Under the pieces are notes generated by a model, which searched no databases, was not told the DNA's origin, and saw only the letters and a list, made by a program, of their open reading frames with translations. DNA of 64,000 bases from DASYXT01 sp035934555 (lineage in GTDB: Bacteria > Verrucomicrobiota > Verrucomicrobiia > Limisphaerales > UBA8199), in contig DASYXT010000073.1 of NCBI GenBank assembly GCA_035934555.1, positions 20,515 to 84,514 of the forward strand, read 5' to 3'. Position 1 is the first letter of the stretch; every line of letters starts with the position of its first letter. Positions 8,701 to 17,329 of this stretch are shown piece after piece. The translations under genes and the position numbers were made by a program.

Positions 8701-10487
8701 ATGGCTCGAATATTGTAACCTACACCCTCATGGCCCTAACCGATGCGCACTGCACCTCCGGGCCGCAGGATCTGACCAATAACGCCAGCGTGACGATCTA
8801 TCCACGCCCGACTGCGACTGCTTCAGTGAGCGGCCCCGCGGCAATATGCAACGGCTCGGCGACGACCTTGCAGGCGGCGTTGACCGGTGTCGCGCCCTGG
8901 ACGGTTACCTGGTCCTCCAATGGCGTGCCCATCCTGACCAACACCGTCGCCACCCCAACCACGACTATCAACGTCAGTCCGCAAGATGCCTCTCTGAATT
9001 CGAGTAACACGGTGGCTTACTCGGTCAGCGCGTTGAGCGATGCTCATTGTGTGGCGGGTGCAGGCGACCTTACCAACAACGCCACCGTGACCGTCTATCC
9101 GCGCGCAACCGCTTCCAGCACCGTTTCCGGACCGGCGGCGATTTGCAACGGCAGCTCCACCACGGTCCACGCAACGCTAACCGGCGTGGCGCCCTGGACC
9201 GTGACCTGGTCATCCAATGGTGTTCCCGTGCTCACCAATACCGTCGCCACGGCCTCCGATACCATCACCGTAAGTCCCGGCGACCCGAGCTTGAATGCTT
9301 CCAACACCGTCATCTATACCGTCACTGCTCTGAGCGACGCCCACTGCACCGCGACTGGAGCCGACCTGACCAACAATGCCTCGGTGACGGTGTATCCGAG
9401 GGCGACGGCGACAGCCACCGTGAGCGGACCGGCGGCCATTTGCAATGGCGATTCAACCACCGTGCAGGCCACCTTGACCGGCGTGGCGCCCTGGACCATT
9501 ACCTGGGCTTCCAACGGCGTGCCGGTGCTGACCAATACCGTCGCCACCACCACCACGACTCTGACGGTTACGCCCGTTGATGCTTCGCTGAATCAATCCA
9601 ACAGGGTGGCCTATACCGTAATTGCGCTTAGTGACGCCCATTGCACCGCGGGCGCGCAAGACATTACAAACAACGCAAGTGTTGTAATCTACCCACGGCC
9701 AACGGCCACCGCGAGCCTGACGGGTCCAGCGGTCGTTTGCAGTGGCAGTGCGACTTTGCTGCAAGCTGCCTTGACCGGTGTCGCCCCCTGGACCGTCACC
9801 TGGTCCTCCAATGGTATCCCCATCCTGACGAACTCGGTTGCGACCGCAACTGACCAGGAGACAGTCACGTTGGTGGACCCGTATCCGGCTGCTTCGACAG
9901 GAGTAGTTTATACCGTCAGCGCACTCAGCGACGCCCACTGCAGCACTACCAGTTCGAATGATCTGACTGGAACCGTTCTGGTCCAGGTCGATCCCGTTCC
10001 GGCGAGTGCCCCGGCCAGCCTGGGCGATCAATTCACCTGTTACAGCATCCCGGCGACACTGGCGGTATCTGTCCCGGCCGGATTCACCGCTGATTGGTAT
10101 AGCGATTCCAGCGGCACCAATGTGTTGCTGCTCGGCTCGACGACACTCACCACCAACGTGTTCACCGGCAGCCTCGTGGCGACCCAGACGTTCTGGGCTG
10201 CGACTCGCTTCAACGACCCGGCGCTGACCAATTCCTGCCGCTCGACCGCGCTTACGCCTGTATCGCTCATTACGACCAATTGTCCGCAGAACGTGACGAT
10301 CAGCGGTGCGACCAATGGCGTCGGGACGCTCCAGTGGTATGGCAATTGGGTACTCCAATCCACCACCAACCTGGTGGCTCCCATTTGGACGGATGTGCTC
10401 AGCAACAGCAGTTTTGGGCAAAACTCTTTCACCTGGAGCAACCCGCCGCCGGTGCAGTTCTTCCGCCTTTATGCGCCGACCAACTGA
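5727..10487 (+). CDS. Giant exported repeat protein (beta-propeller plus ten Ig-like modules)
   Basis: This is a 1586-residue protein with an N-terminal signal peptide (MQRFLLFFLAAIAGAG). Residues of about 25-330 contain several S-S/P-D-G-x-x-W motifs typical of Asp-box/YCF48-like beta-propellers. Next come two modules of 102 residues (from 7002) and eight of 99 residues (7614-9992). Each of the eight opens with PR(P/A)T, has a Cys in AICNG (VVCSG in the last), a G-V-A-P-W-T-x-T-W strand and a second Cys mostly in SDAHC, and ends before the next Y-P-R. The two cysteines per unit suggest a disulfide. The C-terminus (QSTTNL ... PVQFFRL) resembles the tail common on exported verrucomicrobial proteins. 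Such stalks are usually adhesins or surface fibres. Its position inside a T6SS locus is unusual and the function is unknown. Confidence 0.8.
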   Translation: MQRFLLFFLAAIAGAGSPLNAASTLQFVRVNSPVGSGLLAAACDTNATFIAVGTNSAVLTGKFASSQLQWTAHSVPVSISLQSATFGNNTFLAGGTAGTVVSSSDGLNWGSPTAPFTNFTAYIMGLAFNPRAPSSPKFIAAPALFEVAYSPAALPLAWKGATMNQYSLGESWRAAAPFGQNSFVVCGFEGDIRYSSDGGVTWSLSRVPVSTQPDLLGIASDGNNRIVAVGVSGTLLFSGNGAASWSARTSPAGSTTLNAVAFDSADGLFIVVGNSGAVLTSPDGLTWTLRSAGTGQNFHGATFANYGKLAGVGLLVGDSGTAFLAGTPPSAPINPINQTNCAAPVQNKALQVTIVNDVAHPVGTVGVDWYNTGGTRVAVNTTTFTPTDNTAPPDAPATYTYFARTRDLRTGFTNSTPLAVTLTINPRPTATQPTFTTTNCNYGIVYILTNVLHGLGPWTVTWNDGLVQTQPTVGGGPVLLTRTIIPTNTVFNVPSNNTFFVSGISNADTCVGNLPGDIIGTASVWVNPRPTASMATFTVTNCNLGTVYTLTNTLTGLGPWTITWNDGLVQTEPEPIAGPVTLTRTIIPTNTDLNVISNNTFFVTVVSNADTCLGNELGDLMGVASVWINPRPTAVATVSGPSAICNGSSTILQTVFTGYAPWTFTWSSNGIPILTNTVATQTNTLTVSPVDASLNGSNIVVYTVSALQDANCIAGPGDLTNSGAVTVYPRPTASSTVSGPVAICNGDSTTIQATLTGVAPWTVTWSSNGVPVLTNSFGASPASINVTPADPFLNASNTVTYAVTALSDAHCSAGTTDLTNNAPVTIYPRPTASATVSGPAAICNGSATTLQAALTGVAPWTVTWSSNGVPVLTNTVGTSTDTIMVTPVDANLNASNIVVYSVTSLSDAHCTATGRDLTNSAAVTIYPRPTGAVTVTGASAICNGSSTLLQAALTGVAPWTITWASNGVPFFTNTVPASPVPLVITPVDAALNGSNIVTYTLMALTDAHCTSGPQDLTNNASVTIYPRPTATASVSGPAAICNGSATTLQAALTGVAPWTVTWSSNGVPILTNTVATPTTTINVSPQDASLNSSNTVAYSVSALSDAHCVAGAGDLTNNATVTVYPRATASSTVSGPAAICNGSSTTVHATLTGVAPWTVTWSSNGVPVLTNTVATASDTITVSPGDPSLNASNTVIYTVTALSDAHCTATGADLTNNASVTVYPRATATATVSGPAAICNGDSTTVQATLTGVAPWTITWASNGVPVLTNTVATTTTTLTVTPVDASLNQSNRVAYTVIALSDAHCTAGAQDITNNASVVIYPRPTATASLTGPAVVCSGSATLLQAALTGVAPWTVTWSSNGIPILTNSVATATDQETVTLVDPYPAASTGVVYTVSALSDAHCSTTSSNDLTGTVLVQVDPVPASAPASLGDQFTCYSIPATLAVSVPAGFTADWYSDSSGTNVLLLGSTTLTTNVFTGSLVATQTFWAATRFNDPALTNSCRSTALTPVSLITTNCPQNVTISGATNGVGTLQWYGNWVLQSTTNLVAPIWTDVLSNSSFGQNSFTWSNPPPVQFFRLYAPTN
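7002..7613 (+). repeat. Two tandem 306-bp coding repeats
   Basis: Two consecutive units start at 7002 and 7308, each 102 codons. Each opens with NPRPTA and carries LGPWT-x-TWNDGLVQT, a TRTIIPTNT strand and an S-N-A-D-T-C motif. They are diverged relatives of the eight 99-codon units that follow. Confidence 0.85.
7614..9992 (+). repeat. Eight tandem 297-bp coding repeats (Ig-like modules)
   Basis: Units start at 7614, 7911, 8208, 8505, 8802, 9099, 9396 and 9693. Spacing is exactly 297 bases (99 codons); the last unit is one codon longer. The strict period and high internal identity imply recent tandem duplication or homogenisation. The array is wholly coding and in frame. Confidence 0.95.
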
Positions 10488-10628
10488 GTTGCGCCCGGCG
10501 GATTTCTCCGCTTGTCAGGGCTGCCGGCTGCGTAATAATATGGGCCGACAGCCCGGATGAACGAGCCGCTTTTGTGCGCGCCACTGTGTCGCTCGCGAAA
10601 GGCCGCTGTGGGCCAAAAAGTGTCCGTG

Positions 10629-11567
10629 ATGAATGATCAGAATGCCGCATTGACGGAGCAGGAAGGGGCTTGGATTACCGAAGTGGCGGGGAGACTGCGT
10701 ATGCTCCAGGCCGATGCCGCGGTCGCCAACCCACAGCAGCGTCGCGAATTCCTCGGCGAGGAACTCGCCCGCAGTCTTAAACCCATCCCCGCTCCGGACC
10801 GCAAGCGCTACTTGCAAGCGCTGCTGACACGCTTCCCCGTTCATGGGCAGGTCCTGAGCGCTGCCATGCCTGCGGCTGCTCCCGCTCAGGCCCCCGCGCC
10901 TCCGCGTCCGCAAACGTTCGAGGAGTTGCTCGACGCCCTGGTGAAGGCCGCTCCCGAACCCGGCTCCGAGCGCCGGGCGCAGGCCCTTCAGCGTCTTGCG
11001 GCGGCCGGTTTGGCCCCCGCCCCCAGTTCCGCGCCGGGTTTGGAAATCAGCGAGGAGTTGCAGCGGGCGCTGGGTCTGCCGCCGGGCCAGCAACCGAACC
11101 TCGAAAACACAGTGAAACTATGCGCGTTGTTGCTCGATTCCTTTCAGCGCCTGGACCAAACGGCGCTGGCCACCCTCCGCGAGTTGGCGCCGCGCAGTTC
11201 GTTGTTGAAACGGCCGCAGGATTTCAAAGGCGCGGCCGCGGTTTTCCTCACCGGCGAGCAACCCGATGCCTTGGACCCTTATTTGCGGATGGTGATGGGC
11301 CTGCTGGGTGCGTTGTTGGCGGGCATGCTCGGGGGTGGTCGTGATTTTGGCCGTCAGTTCGTCGAGCGCCTCTCCCCGATCGCTATCGAAGACGTCGTGG
11401 TTGGCGAGGGCGGTGGCAGTTCACTTTTTGGGAAGAAAAAGAAAGAGCTTTGTTGGGAAAGGTACGTGCTGTTGTGCAAGGAGTTTGAAACAGCCGACCT
11501 GGTGGAGCGGCGTTTGCGCGATTGCCTGGCCGCGTTTGTCGAGCGAAAGGTGCTGAGCGCCCGCTGA
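10629..11567 (+). CDS. Fha/TagH-type T6SS protein lacking an FHA domain
   Basis: This is 312 residues from ATG 10629; the frame extends to 10557 without a better start. There is no N-terminal FHA fold. A helical N-terminus is followed by a Pro/Ala-rich linker (about 75-95) and a C-terminal region. The last 120 residues fit the C-terminal domain of T6SS Fha/VasC proteins: residues around D-A-L-D-P-Y-L-R-M-V-M-G, a central A-L-L-A-G-M-L-G-G-G, and a final K-K-K-E-L-C-W-E-R-Y ... F-E. In known systems this domain contacts TssL/TssK while the FHA domain reads phosphothreonine. Only the contact part seems to remain. It ends 4 bases before tssK, which supports assignment to the membrane/baseplate module. 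Assignment is by weak C-terminal similarity. Confidence 0.5.
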   Translation: MNDQNAALTEQEGAWITEVAGRLRMLQADAAVANPQQRREFLGEELARSLKPIPAPDRKRYLQALLTRFPVHGQVLSAAMPAAAPAQAPAPPRPQTFEELLDALVKAAPEPGSERRAQALQRLAAAGLAPAPSSAPGLEISEELQRALGLPPGQQPNLENTVKLCALLLDSFQRLDQTALATLRELAPRSSLLKRPQDFKGAAAVFLTGEQPDALDPYLRMVMGLLGALLAGMLGGGRDFGRQFVERLSPIAIEDVVVGEGGGSSLFGKKKKELCWERYVLLCKEFETADLVERRLRDCLAAFVERKVLSAR

Positions 11568-11571
11568 ATTT

Positions 11572-12924
11572 ATGCACGTGCATTGGCATGAAGGTCTGTT
11601 TTTACAGCCGCATCACTTGCAGTTGATGCAGCGACGGCTGCTGTCGGACATCCGCGGCGCGCGCGCCCTGTTCACCCCGTTCGGTTTCGGCGTGCTGGAG
11701 AGCCGGCTCTCGCCGGATGACCTCGCCGATGGGCGCATTCGCTTCGAGCGTTTGCGCGCCATCCTGCCGAGCGGTCAGGAGGTTTTCTTTCCGGATGACG
11801 CCAATCTTCCGCCGCTGGATATCAAAGCCGAATTGGCCCGCGGTTCCGGCGCGCTGGAAGTCGTCCTCGCCGCCCCGTTATGGTCGAAGAACCGCGCCAA
11901 TGCGTTCCGGCCCGGGGAGAGCGCTGACCCGCGCGTGAAGTTGCTTTATATTCCCGAAGAAGCGCGCGAAGTCGCCGATGAGAACAACGGCGACAACAAG
12001 CAGGCCATCCACATCCGCAAGGTCAACGCTCGCGTCGCCCTCAAAGGCGACGACCTGTCCGACATGGAATTTCTGCCCTTGCTGCGCGTGCTGCGCGCCG
12101 CCGGCGAGGACGCCGGCAAACCCCGCCAGGACCCGGAGTTCGCGCCGCCCTGTTTGCTGTTGCGCTCTTCGCCGGCGCTGCACGATCTGGCCCGCGACCT
12201 GGTGGCGCAACTCAATGCCAGCCGCGAACAACTCCGCATCAAAGCGGCCACCGGCGGTTTGGGCATTGAAGTCAAATGGGAGCTGACGTTGCGCCTGTCC
12301 GTGCTCAACCGGTTCTGCGCCAGCCTCCCCTCCCTCATCGAGGAGGGGTGGATTCCGCCCTTCACCCTTTATTTGCAACTACGGGAGCTGCTCGGCGAAT
12401 TGCTCGCGCTTCATCCGGCCGAGACGCTCTTTGATTGCCGCCCCTACAACCACCTCGACCCGCTTCCCGCTTTCAAGGAACTGGACCGCAAGATCCGCGC
12501 CGAAATCATCGTCTCGCGCGCCAGCCAGCCGCTGCGCGTGGGCTTTGAAGGCGACCCCGGCCGCTTGCGGGCGGCCCTGGAAGCGCAGCATTTTGAAAAG
12601 CCCACCGGCTATTTCCTCGGCATCAAAACCAAAACCGAGCGCACCAAGCTGGCTCTCTACATCACCGACGGTAACAAATTCAAGTTCATGCCCCGCAGCC
12701 TCGAAGACGCCGCCATCTTCGGCGTCGAACTCAAGGAGGAAAACTATCCGCCGCTCGAATTGCCCGGCCAAAGCGACCTGCATTATTTTCGCGTGCTGCC
12801 GTCGTCCAACCAACGCCGCTGGGACAAGATCAAGGATGAGAAAGCGGCTTCGCTGGTGTGGAACAAGACGGATTTTGATTTATCTGACGCGACCTTTACG
12901 CTCTACATGACTTTGCCCACATGA
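11572..12924 (+). CDS. tssK: T6SS baseplate-membrane connector TssK
   Basis: This is a 450-residue protein of TssK (VasE/ImpJ) size. It opens with the family hallmark W-H-E-G-L-F-L-Q-P-H-H-L-Q. Further features include the shoulder segment LGIEVKWELTLRLSVLNRFCAS and a C-terminal head domain with F-K-F-M-P-R-S and H-Y-F-R-V. TssK trimers link the cytoplasmic baseplate to TssL/TssM. The stop overlaps the tssL start in an ATGA at 12921-12924, indicating translational coupling. Confidence 0.95.
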   Translation: MHVHWHEGLFLQPHHLQLMQRRLLSDIRGARALFTPFGFGVLESRLSPDDLADGRIRFERLRAILPSGQEVFFPDDANLPPLDIKAELARGSGALEVVLAAPLWSKNRANAFRPGESADPRVKLLYIPEEAREVADENNGDNKQAIHIRKVNARVALKGDDLSDMEFLPLLRVLRAAGEDAGKPRQDPEFAPPCLLLRSSPALHDLARDLVAQLNASREQLRIKAATGGLGIEVKWELTLRLSVLNRFCASLPSLIEEGWIPPFTLYLQLRELLGELLALHPAETLFDCRPYNHLDPLPAFKELDRKIRAEIIVSRASQPLRVGFEGDPGRLRAALEAQHFEKPTGYFLGIKTKTERTKLALYITDGNKFKFMPRSLEDAAIFGVELKEENYPPLELPGQSDLHYFRVLPSSNQRRWDKIKDEKAASLVWNKTDFDLSDATFTLYMTLPT

Positions 12925-13604
12925 AACTGCTCGAGCTTTACGAGGAACTGTTCCAGTACATATGCCGCCTCAACCGGGCGGCCAAGACCTCCGCCCAGCC
13001 GGACTACGCGCGCGTGCGCGGCGAGGTTAAGGACCTGCTCGAACAAATCATCCGCCAGGCCAGCAGTGATGTGCGCTTGCTCAACCAGGCCCGGCGGCTC
13101 GAATTGCCCGTCATCTTCTTCATCGATTACCTCATCTGCACCAGCCGGCTGAAGTTCGCCACCCAATGGGCCGAAAACCGGCTTGCCAAAGAACGTAACG
13201 AACTGGCCGGCGACGAACGCTTTTTCGATCTCCTCGAAGAAGACCTCAAGGACACCAGCGAAGAAGCCGCCGAAAGGCTCGCCGTGTTTTACGTCTGCAT
13301 GTGCCTCGGGTTCCTCGGCATGTACCAGGGTCAGCCGGAGCAGGTGCGGCGGTACGTCGAGCAGATCTATCCGCGCATCAGTCCCTGGGTGGATCGCGAC
13401 CCCCGCACCAAGATCAGCGAGGAAGCCTATCAACACACCGACAATCGGGTGCTCACCGAGCCGCCCAGCAACAAGATCATTCTGGTCGCGCTGGTATTCG
13501 TTTTCCTGAGCGTGAGTGCGCTCGCGGTCTTTTACGCGCTTTACGCCGGCGCCGTACACGATTTGAAGGAAGCCGTCCAGGTGATCGGCAAAGGCGGCAG
13601 TTAG
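12921..13604 (+). CDS. tssL: T6SS inner-membrane protein TssL (DotU family)
   Basis: This is 227 residues. The N-terminal cytoplasmic helical domain contains the DotU-family segments LLNQARRLELPVIFFIDYL and AVFYVCMCLGFLGMY. A single C-terminal transmembrane helix (IILVALVFVFLSVSALAVFYAL) follows, giving the usual tail-anchored topology. It carries no C-terminal peptidoglycan-binding extension. TssL with TssM forms the inner-membrane platform that recruits TssK. It sits between tssK (4-base overlap) and tssM. Confidence 0.95.
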   Translation: MKLLELYEELFQYICRLNRAAKTSAQPDYARVRGEVKDLLEQIIRQASSDVRLLNQARRLELPVIFFIDYLICTSRLKFATQWAENRLAKERNELAGDERFFDLLEEDLKDTSEEAAERLAVFYVCMCLGFLGMYQGQPEQVRRYVEQIYPRISPWVDRDPRTKISEEAYQHTDNRVLTEPPSNKIILVALVFVFLSVSALAVFYALYAGAVHDLKEAVQVIGKGGS

Positions 13605-13621
13605 TCTCAGCAGGTCAGTTT

Positions 13622-16600
13622 ATGGATGACGATTCAAAATTTGGCACTTTGATTAAAGGTGCCCTGGCAGCAACCGGGCTCGGGGCGATCGCCGCGGGTT
13701 TCACGATCCCCTTCCCTTACGGCCTTTATGTGGCCCTGTTGATCCTCATTTTGGCCGCCCTGTTATTCGGCGGCTACTTCCTCTGGCGCAGGATGCACGT
13801 CCGCCGCGAACGCGAGCAGTTTACCGCCGCCATTGAAACCCAGACCGCGGCCGCCCCCAAAGGCATCAGCGACCCCAATAGACGCGCGGACCTGGACCGG
13901 GTCCGGCAAAAATTCCAAACCGGCCTGCAGGAGTTCAAGAGCCGGGGCAAGGACCTCTACAAATTGCCGTGGTACGTCATCATCGGCGAATCCGGTTCCG
14001 GCAAAACCGAGGCCATTCGCCATTCGGGGATCGATTTCCCGCCCGGTCTGCAGGACGAGCTCCAGGGCTCGGGCGGCACCGTCAACATGGACTGGTGGTT
14101 CACCAACCGCGGCATCATCCTCGATACCGCCGGCTCGATGCTATTCAACGAACTGCACGCCGGCGAAGCCCCGGAATGGCGCGAGTTCCTCCGCCTGCTT
14201 AAGCGCGCCCGTCCCCATTGCCCCGTTAACGGATTGTTCCTGGTGCTTTCGGTCGAGAGTCTGATCCGTGATTCGGCCGACGTGATCGCCCAAAAGGCCA
14301 GCCGCCTGGCCCAGCAACTGGACATCATCCAGCGCGTGCTCGACGTGCGTTTCCCCGTCTATCTGCTGGTTACCAAGTGCGACCTGCTGGTCGGGTTCCG
14401 CGAATTCTTCGACAGCATCGACGACCCGCTGCTCCAGCACCAGATGTTCGGCTGGTCCAATCCGGAGCCGTTGGATTCCCATTTCCGGCCGGAGTTGGTC
14501 GAGCAGCATCTGCGCACAGTCGCCGCGCGGTTGCGGCGCCGTCGCATGGCGCTCGTTCGTGACTTGTCCGGCACGGGCCGTCTGGGCGACACCCAACAAT
14601 TCTTCGCGGCGACCTACCAGTTGGGCCGCGGCCCGACGACCCCCACCCGGCGATTGGATGAAGTGGATGCGATGTTTGCGCTGCCCGAAAGCGTCATGCG
14701 CCTCGCTCCGCGCCTGCAGCGGTATCTCGAGACGGTTTTCGTCGCGGGCGAATGGTCGGCCAAGCCGGTGTTCCTGCGCGGAATTTATTTCACCTCGTCC
14801 ATGCGCGAGGGCAAGGCACTGGACGAAGCCATCGCCCTGGCCACCGGGCTCGCCCTGGACCAGTTGCCCGAGGAGCGGAGTTGGGAAAAGAATCGCGCCT
14901 TCTTCCTGCGCGATCTTTTCCACGACAAAGTATTTCGTGAGAGCGGCCTGGTCACGCGCGCCACCAATACCCTGAAACTGCTGCGGCAACGGCAAGTCGC
15001 CATTTTCGGCTCCGCCGGCGCGGCGCTGTTGCTGGTGCTGCTGTTGGCCAGCCTGGCTAATCACAAACTCAAACAGAGCGTTCGCGCCGAAGCCGGCTAT
15101 TGGAAGACGGCCGCAACTCACGTAAAAGGTGGCATCTGGTCGCCCGCCATCGTTAGTGATTCGCCCGTGGACGGCGTCCGTTACGCTTTTCAGGGCTCCA
15201 ATACCGTGCCGGTCGGCTCGGCGCAACCAACTCTGATCGAGTTCAACCAAACCCTCGCCCGCATCGCCGCCACCAACCTGCCTGTATCCATTATCTTCAA
15301 GCCGATGGTTTGGCTCGGGTTCGGCGAGGTCCGTGACCGCGCTGAAGCGCAGCGCCGCGTTTTCGAGTTGAGCGTTGTCGATCCCCTGGTCAACCGCGTC
15401 CAGGCCAAGCTGCGCACCGCCGCTCCGGCGCCAGGCATCTCCCTGGAACGGCACCGCGACGCGCTTCTCTCGCTCATGGAGCTTGAAGCCGATGGCCTCG
15501 GCGCCGGCCACGGCAGCTTTTCCACCCCGGGCGCTCCCGCTCGGTTCCTGAAGACCTTTGTCTCCTACCTGACCGAAAGTGACTTTAGTCCCAGCCCTGC
15601 GCTTGCGGATATTTTTGAACGGACCTATTCGGCGGACGGACTTCGCAAAAACCACGGCACCTGGCCGCCGGCGAGCCTGCTGGGGGGCAGTCTGCTCGCC
15701 AGCAACACCGCCCTGAGCATCGGCCTCGAGAATTTCGATAAGATCAGCCGAACTGCGCAGACCAACATCGATAACCAACTGAACCGCGTCAACGACCTCA
15801 CCGATAAACTGCTGACCTACCAACTCCTCGAACGCGATTGGCTGACGAACACCACTCAAAACTGCCCGCTGCCGGACACCCTCGTCTCAGCCAAGGCGCA
15901 GGTGGATGCAAGCTGGACCGCGCTGCGCGGCGCTAACAGCCCCTCACTGGCGCCCTTAAGCAACCTCGCATTGTTCTACACCAACCTCGCCAGCGCGGGC
16001 TCCAACGCCTCGGCTTCCTCGCTGGCCGCTCCGGTCAGGCTCATTATGCTCCGCCTGCCGGCAAGCGAGCAGGGCCGCGGGTTATTCAAAGAGATCAACG
16101 ATCGGCTCTCCACGCTGGCTTCCGGCGCCACCGCCAATATTTGGGCGGGATACAAGCAGCGTGCCCCCTCGATTACTTCACTTGATATTGCCTATTTGCA
16201 GGTGCCCACCAACAGCCCGTTGCCGTCGTTCCAGATTCGTTGGTCGCTTTACACCAATGCCTGCTCGCTGGCTTCCGGTGTGGTTCACCCTGACCCCAGC
16301 GTGCTGGGCGAACAATGGACCCAGTACACGCGGTTGAAAGAAACCGCCACGCAGTTCCGCAACACCCTTACCGCCTACCACGGTCCGTTCCACGAACCCG
16401 TCAGCAATATTTGCGACCGCGTTGCCCATCAGGCAGAAGAGACTCTCCAGAACCAGTATGTCGAGGACTACGTCAAAGTGGCTCTCGGCCAGTTGCAGAA
16501 TCTCTCTCAACCTGGACCGCAGGATACCGTCGGCCTGACCAATGCCGCCGCCTGGCTCGCCAAGGTCGAACGCGACCTGGTCGCTTGCCCAACGCGCCTG

Positions 16601-17329
16601 GCTCAGCCCGCCAAACTGGACCCGGTCCGCGCTGCCTTGGAGAACGCACGCCACGATATTCTGGTGGCGTTCCGTAACAATCTCCGTGCCGGCGCACGAT
16701 TCCCCCTCGTCCTGGATAATCCTTCAGGCGTCAGCCTCAGCGTCTCGGATTTAGCTTCCCTGCGGAAACGCCTCGGAGGCGTCACGGCCGCCTTGCAAGA
16801 CCCGGCGTGGCAAGCCGATCATTCGGGCGCGCTGGCTGGCGTTACCGCCTTTTGCTCCAGCGCGGTGGGCGTCGTCAACTCGCTAGTTAAAGAGGACGGC
16901 TCCGCCACTGCGTGGGATCTGTATTTTGTGCCACCGTCGGATGCGGCTCAGGACGACAAGGCGATCATTAGCGTGTTCCGCGTCGTGCAGGGCTCAATTG
17001 GCAAGAAGATCACCGATCTTACGGCACTCGATCGTAATGACCCCAATGCGTGCATGCTTGGCACCGTGCCGATGAACGCGCCCTTGACGATTTCCTTCAA
17101 TAAATTCGCTGATGCGGCAACACCGGACAAGAGTTGGTCCCCTCCGTCTGCCTCAGACTGGGCGCTGCTTCGTCTGATCCAGGCCGGCCAGGCTAAACGG
17201 TCGGACGACGGCACTCACTGGACCTTTCAGGTGCCGCTCTCCGATGGCACGCTTAACGGCAAGGTAACCTTTGAAGCGCGGCTGGATGCCCACCAGCCGC
17301 TGCCCAAGAGTGAGGATTGGCCAAAATGA
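13622..17329 (+). CDS. tssM: T6SS inner-membrane ATPase-like protein TssM (IcmF)
   Basis: This is 1235 residues from ATG 13622; the open frame runs further upstream into tssL but the conserved protein begins here. A transmembrane pair lies at about 22-55. A cytoplasmic GTPase-like domain follows with an intact Walker A (GESGSGKT, about 122-129) and the nearby ILDTAG switch. A further transmembrane helix near residue 460 (VAIFGSAGAALLLVLLLASLA) leads into a large periplasmic domain, which spans to TssJ. Length and order match IcmF/TssM. The stop overlaps the tagF start in ATGA (17326-17329). Confidence 0.95.
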   Translation: MDDDSKFGTLIKGALAATGLGAIAAGFTIPFPYGLYVALLILILAALLFGGYFLWRRMHVRREREQFTAAIETQTAAAPKGISDPNRRADLDRVRQKFQTGLQEFKSRGKDLYKLPWYVIIGESGSGKTEAIRHSGIDFPPGLQDELQGSGGTVNMDWWFTNRGIILDTAGSMLFNELHAGEAPEWREFLRLLKRARPHCPVNGLFLVLSVESLIRDSADVIAQKASRLAQQLDIIQRVLDVRFPVYLLVTKCDLLVGFREFFDSIDDPLLQHQMFGWSNPEPLDSHFRPELVEQHLRTVAARLRRRRMALVRDLSGTGRLGDTQQFFAATYQLGRGPTTPTRRLDEVDAMFALPESVMRLAPRLQRYLETVFVAGEWSAKPVFLRGIYFTSSMREGKALDEAIALATGLALDQLPEERSWEKNRAFFLRDLFHDKVFRESGLVTRATNTLKLLRQRQVAIFGSAGAALLLVLLLASLANHKLKQSVRAEAGYWKTAATHVKGGIWSPAIVSDSPVDGVRYAFQGSNTVPVGSAQPTLIEFNQTLARIAATNLPVSIIFKPMVWLGFGEVRDRAEAQRRVFELSVVDPLVNRVQAKLRTAAPAPGISLERHRDALLSLMELEADGLGAGHGSFSTPGAPARFLKTFVSYLTESDFSPSPALADIFERTYSADGLRKNHGTWPPASLLGGSLLASNTALSIGLENFDKISRTAQTNIDNQLNRVNDLTDKLLTYQLLERDWLTNTTQNCPLPDTLVSAKAQVDASWTALRGANSPSLAPLSNLALFYTNLASAGSNASASSLAAPVRLIMLRLPASEQGRGLFKEINDRLSTLASGATANIWAGYKQRAPSITSLDIAYLQVPTNSPLPSFQIRWSLYTNACSLASGVVHPDPSVLGEQWTQYTRLKETATQFRNTLTAYHGPFHEPVSNICDRVAHQAEETLQNQYVEDYVKVALGQLQNLSQPGPQDTVGLTNAAAWLAKVERDLVACPTRLAQPAKLDPVRAALENARHDILVAFRNNLRAGARFPLVLDNPSGVSLSVSDLASLRKRLGGVTAALQDPAWQADHSGALAGVTAFCSSAVGVVNSLVKEDGSATAWDLYFVPPSDAAQDDKAIISVFRVVQGSIGKKITDLTALDRNDPNACMLGTVPMNAPLTISFNKFADAATPDKSWSPPSASDWALLRLIQAGQAKRSDDGTHWTFQVPLSDGTLNGKVTFEARLDAHQPLPKSEDWPK

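Noticed and set aside
7614..9992. Regularly spaced repeats considered as a CRISPR-like array
   Set aside because: Units are 297 bases, contiguous and in frame with a signal-peptide protein; there are no spacers and no cas genes.
9453..10421. Minus-strand open frame of 322 codons over the Ig-repeat array
   Set aside because: It mirrors the 297-base coding repeats and has no start signal of its own.
14141..15859. Long minus-strand open frame of 572 codons opposite tssM
   Set aside because: It is antisense to a well-supported tssM, has no domain or start context, and arises from GC-rich codon bias.
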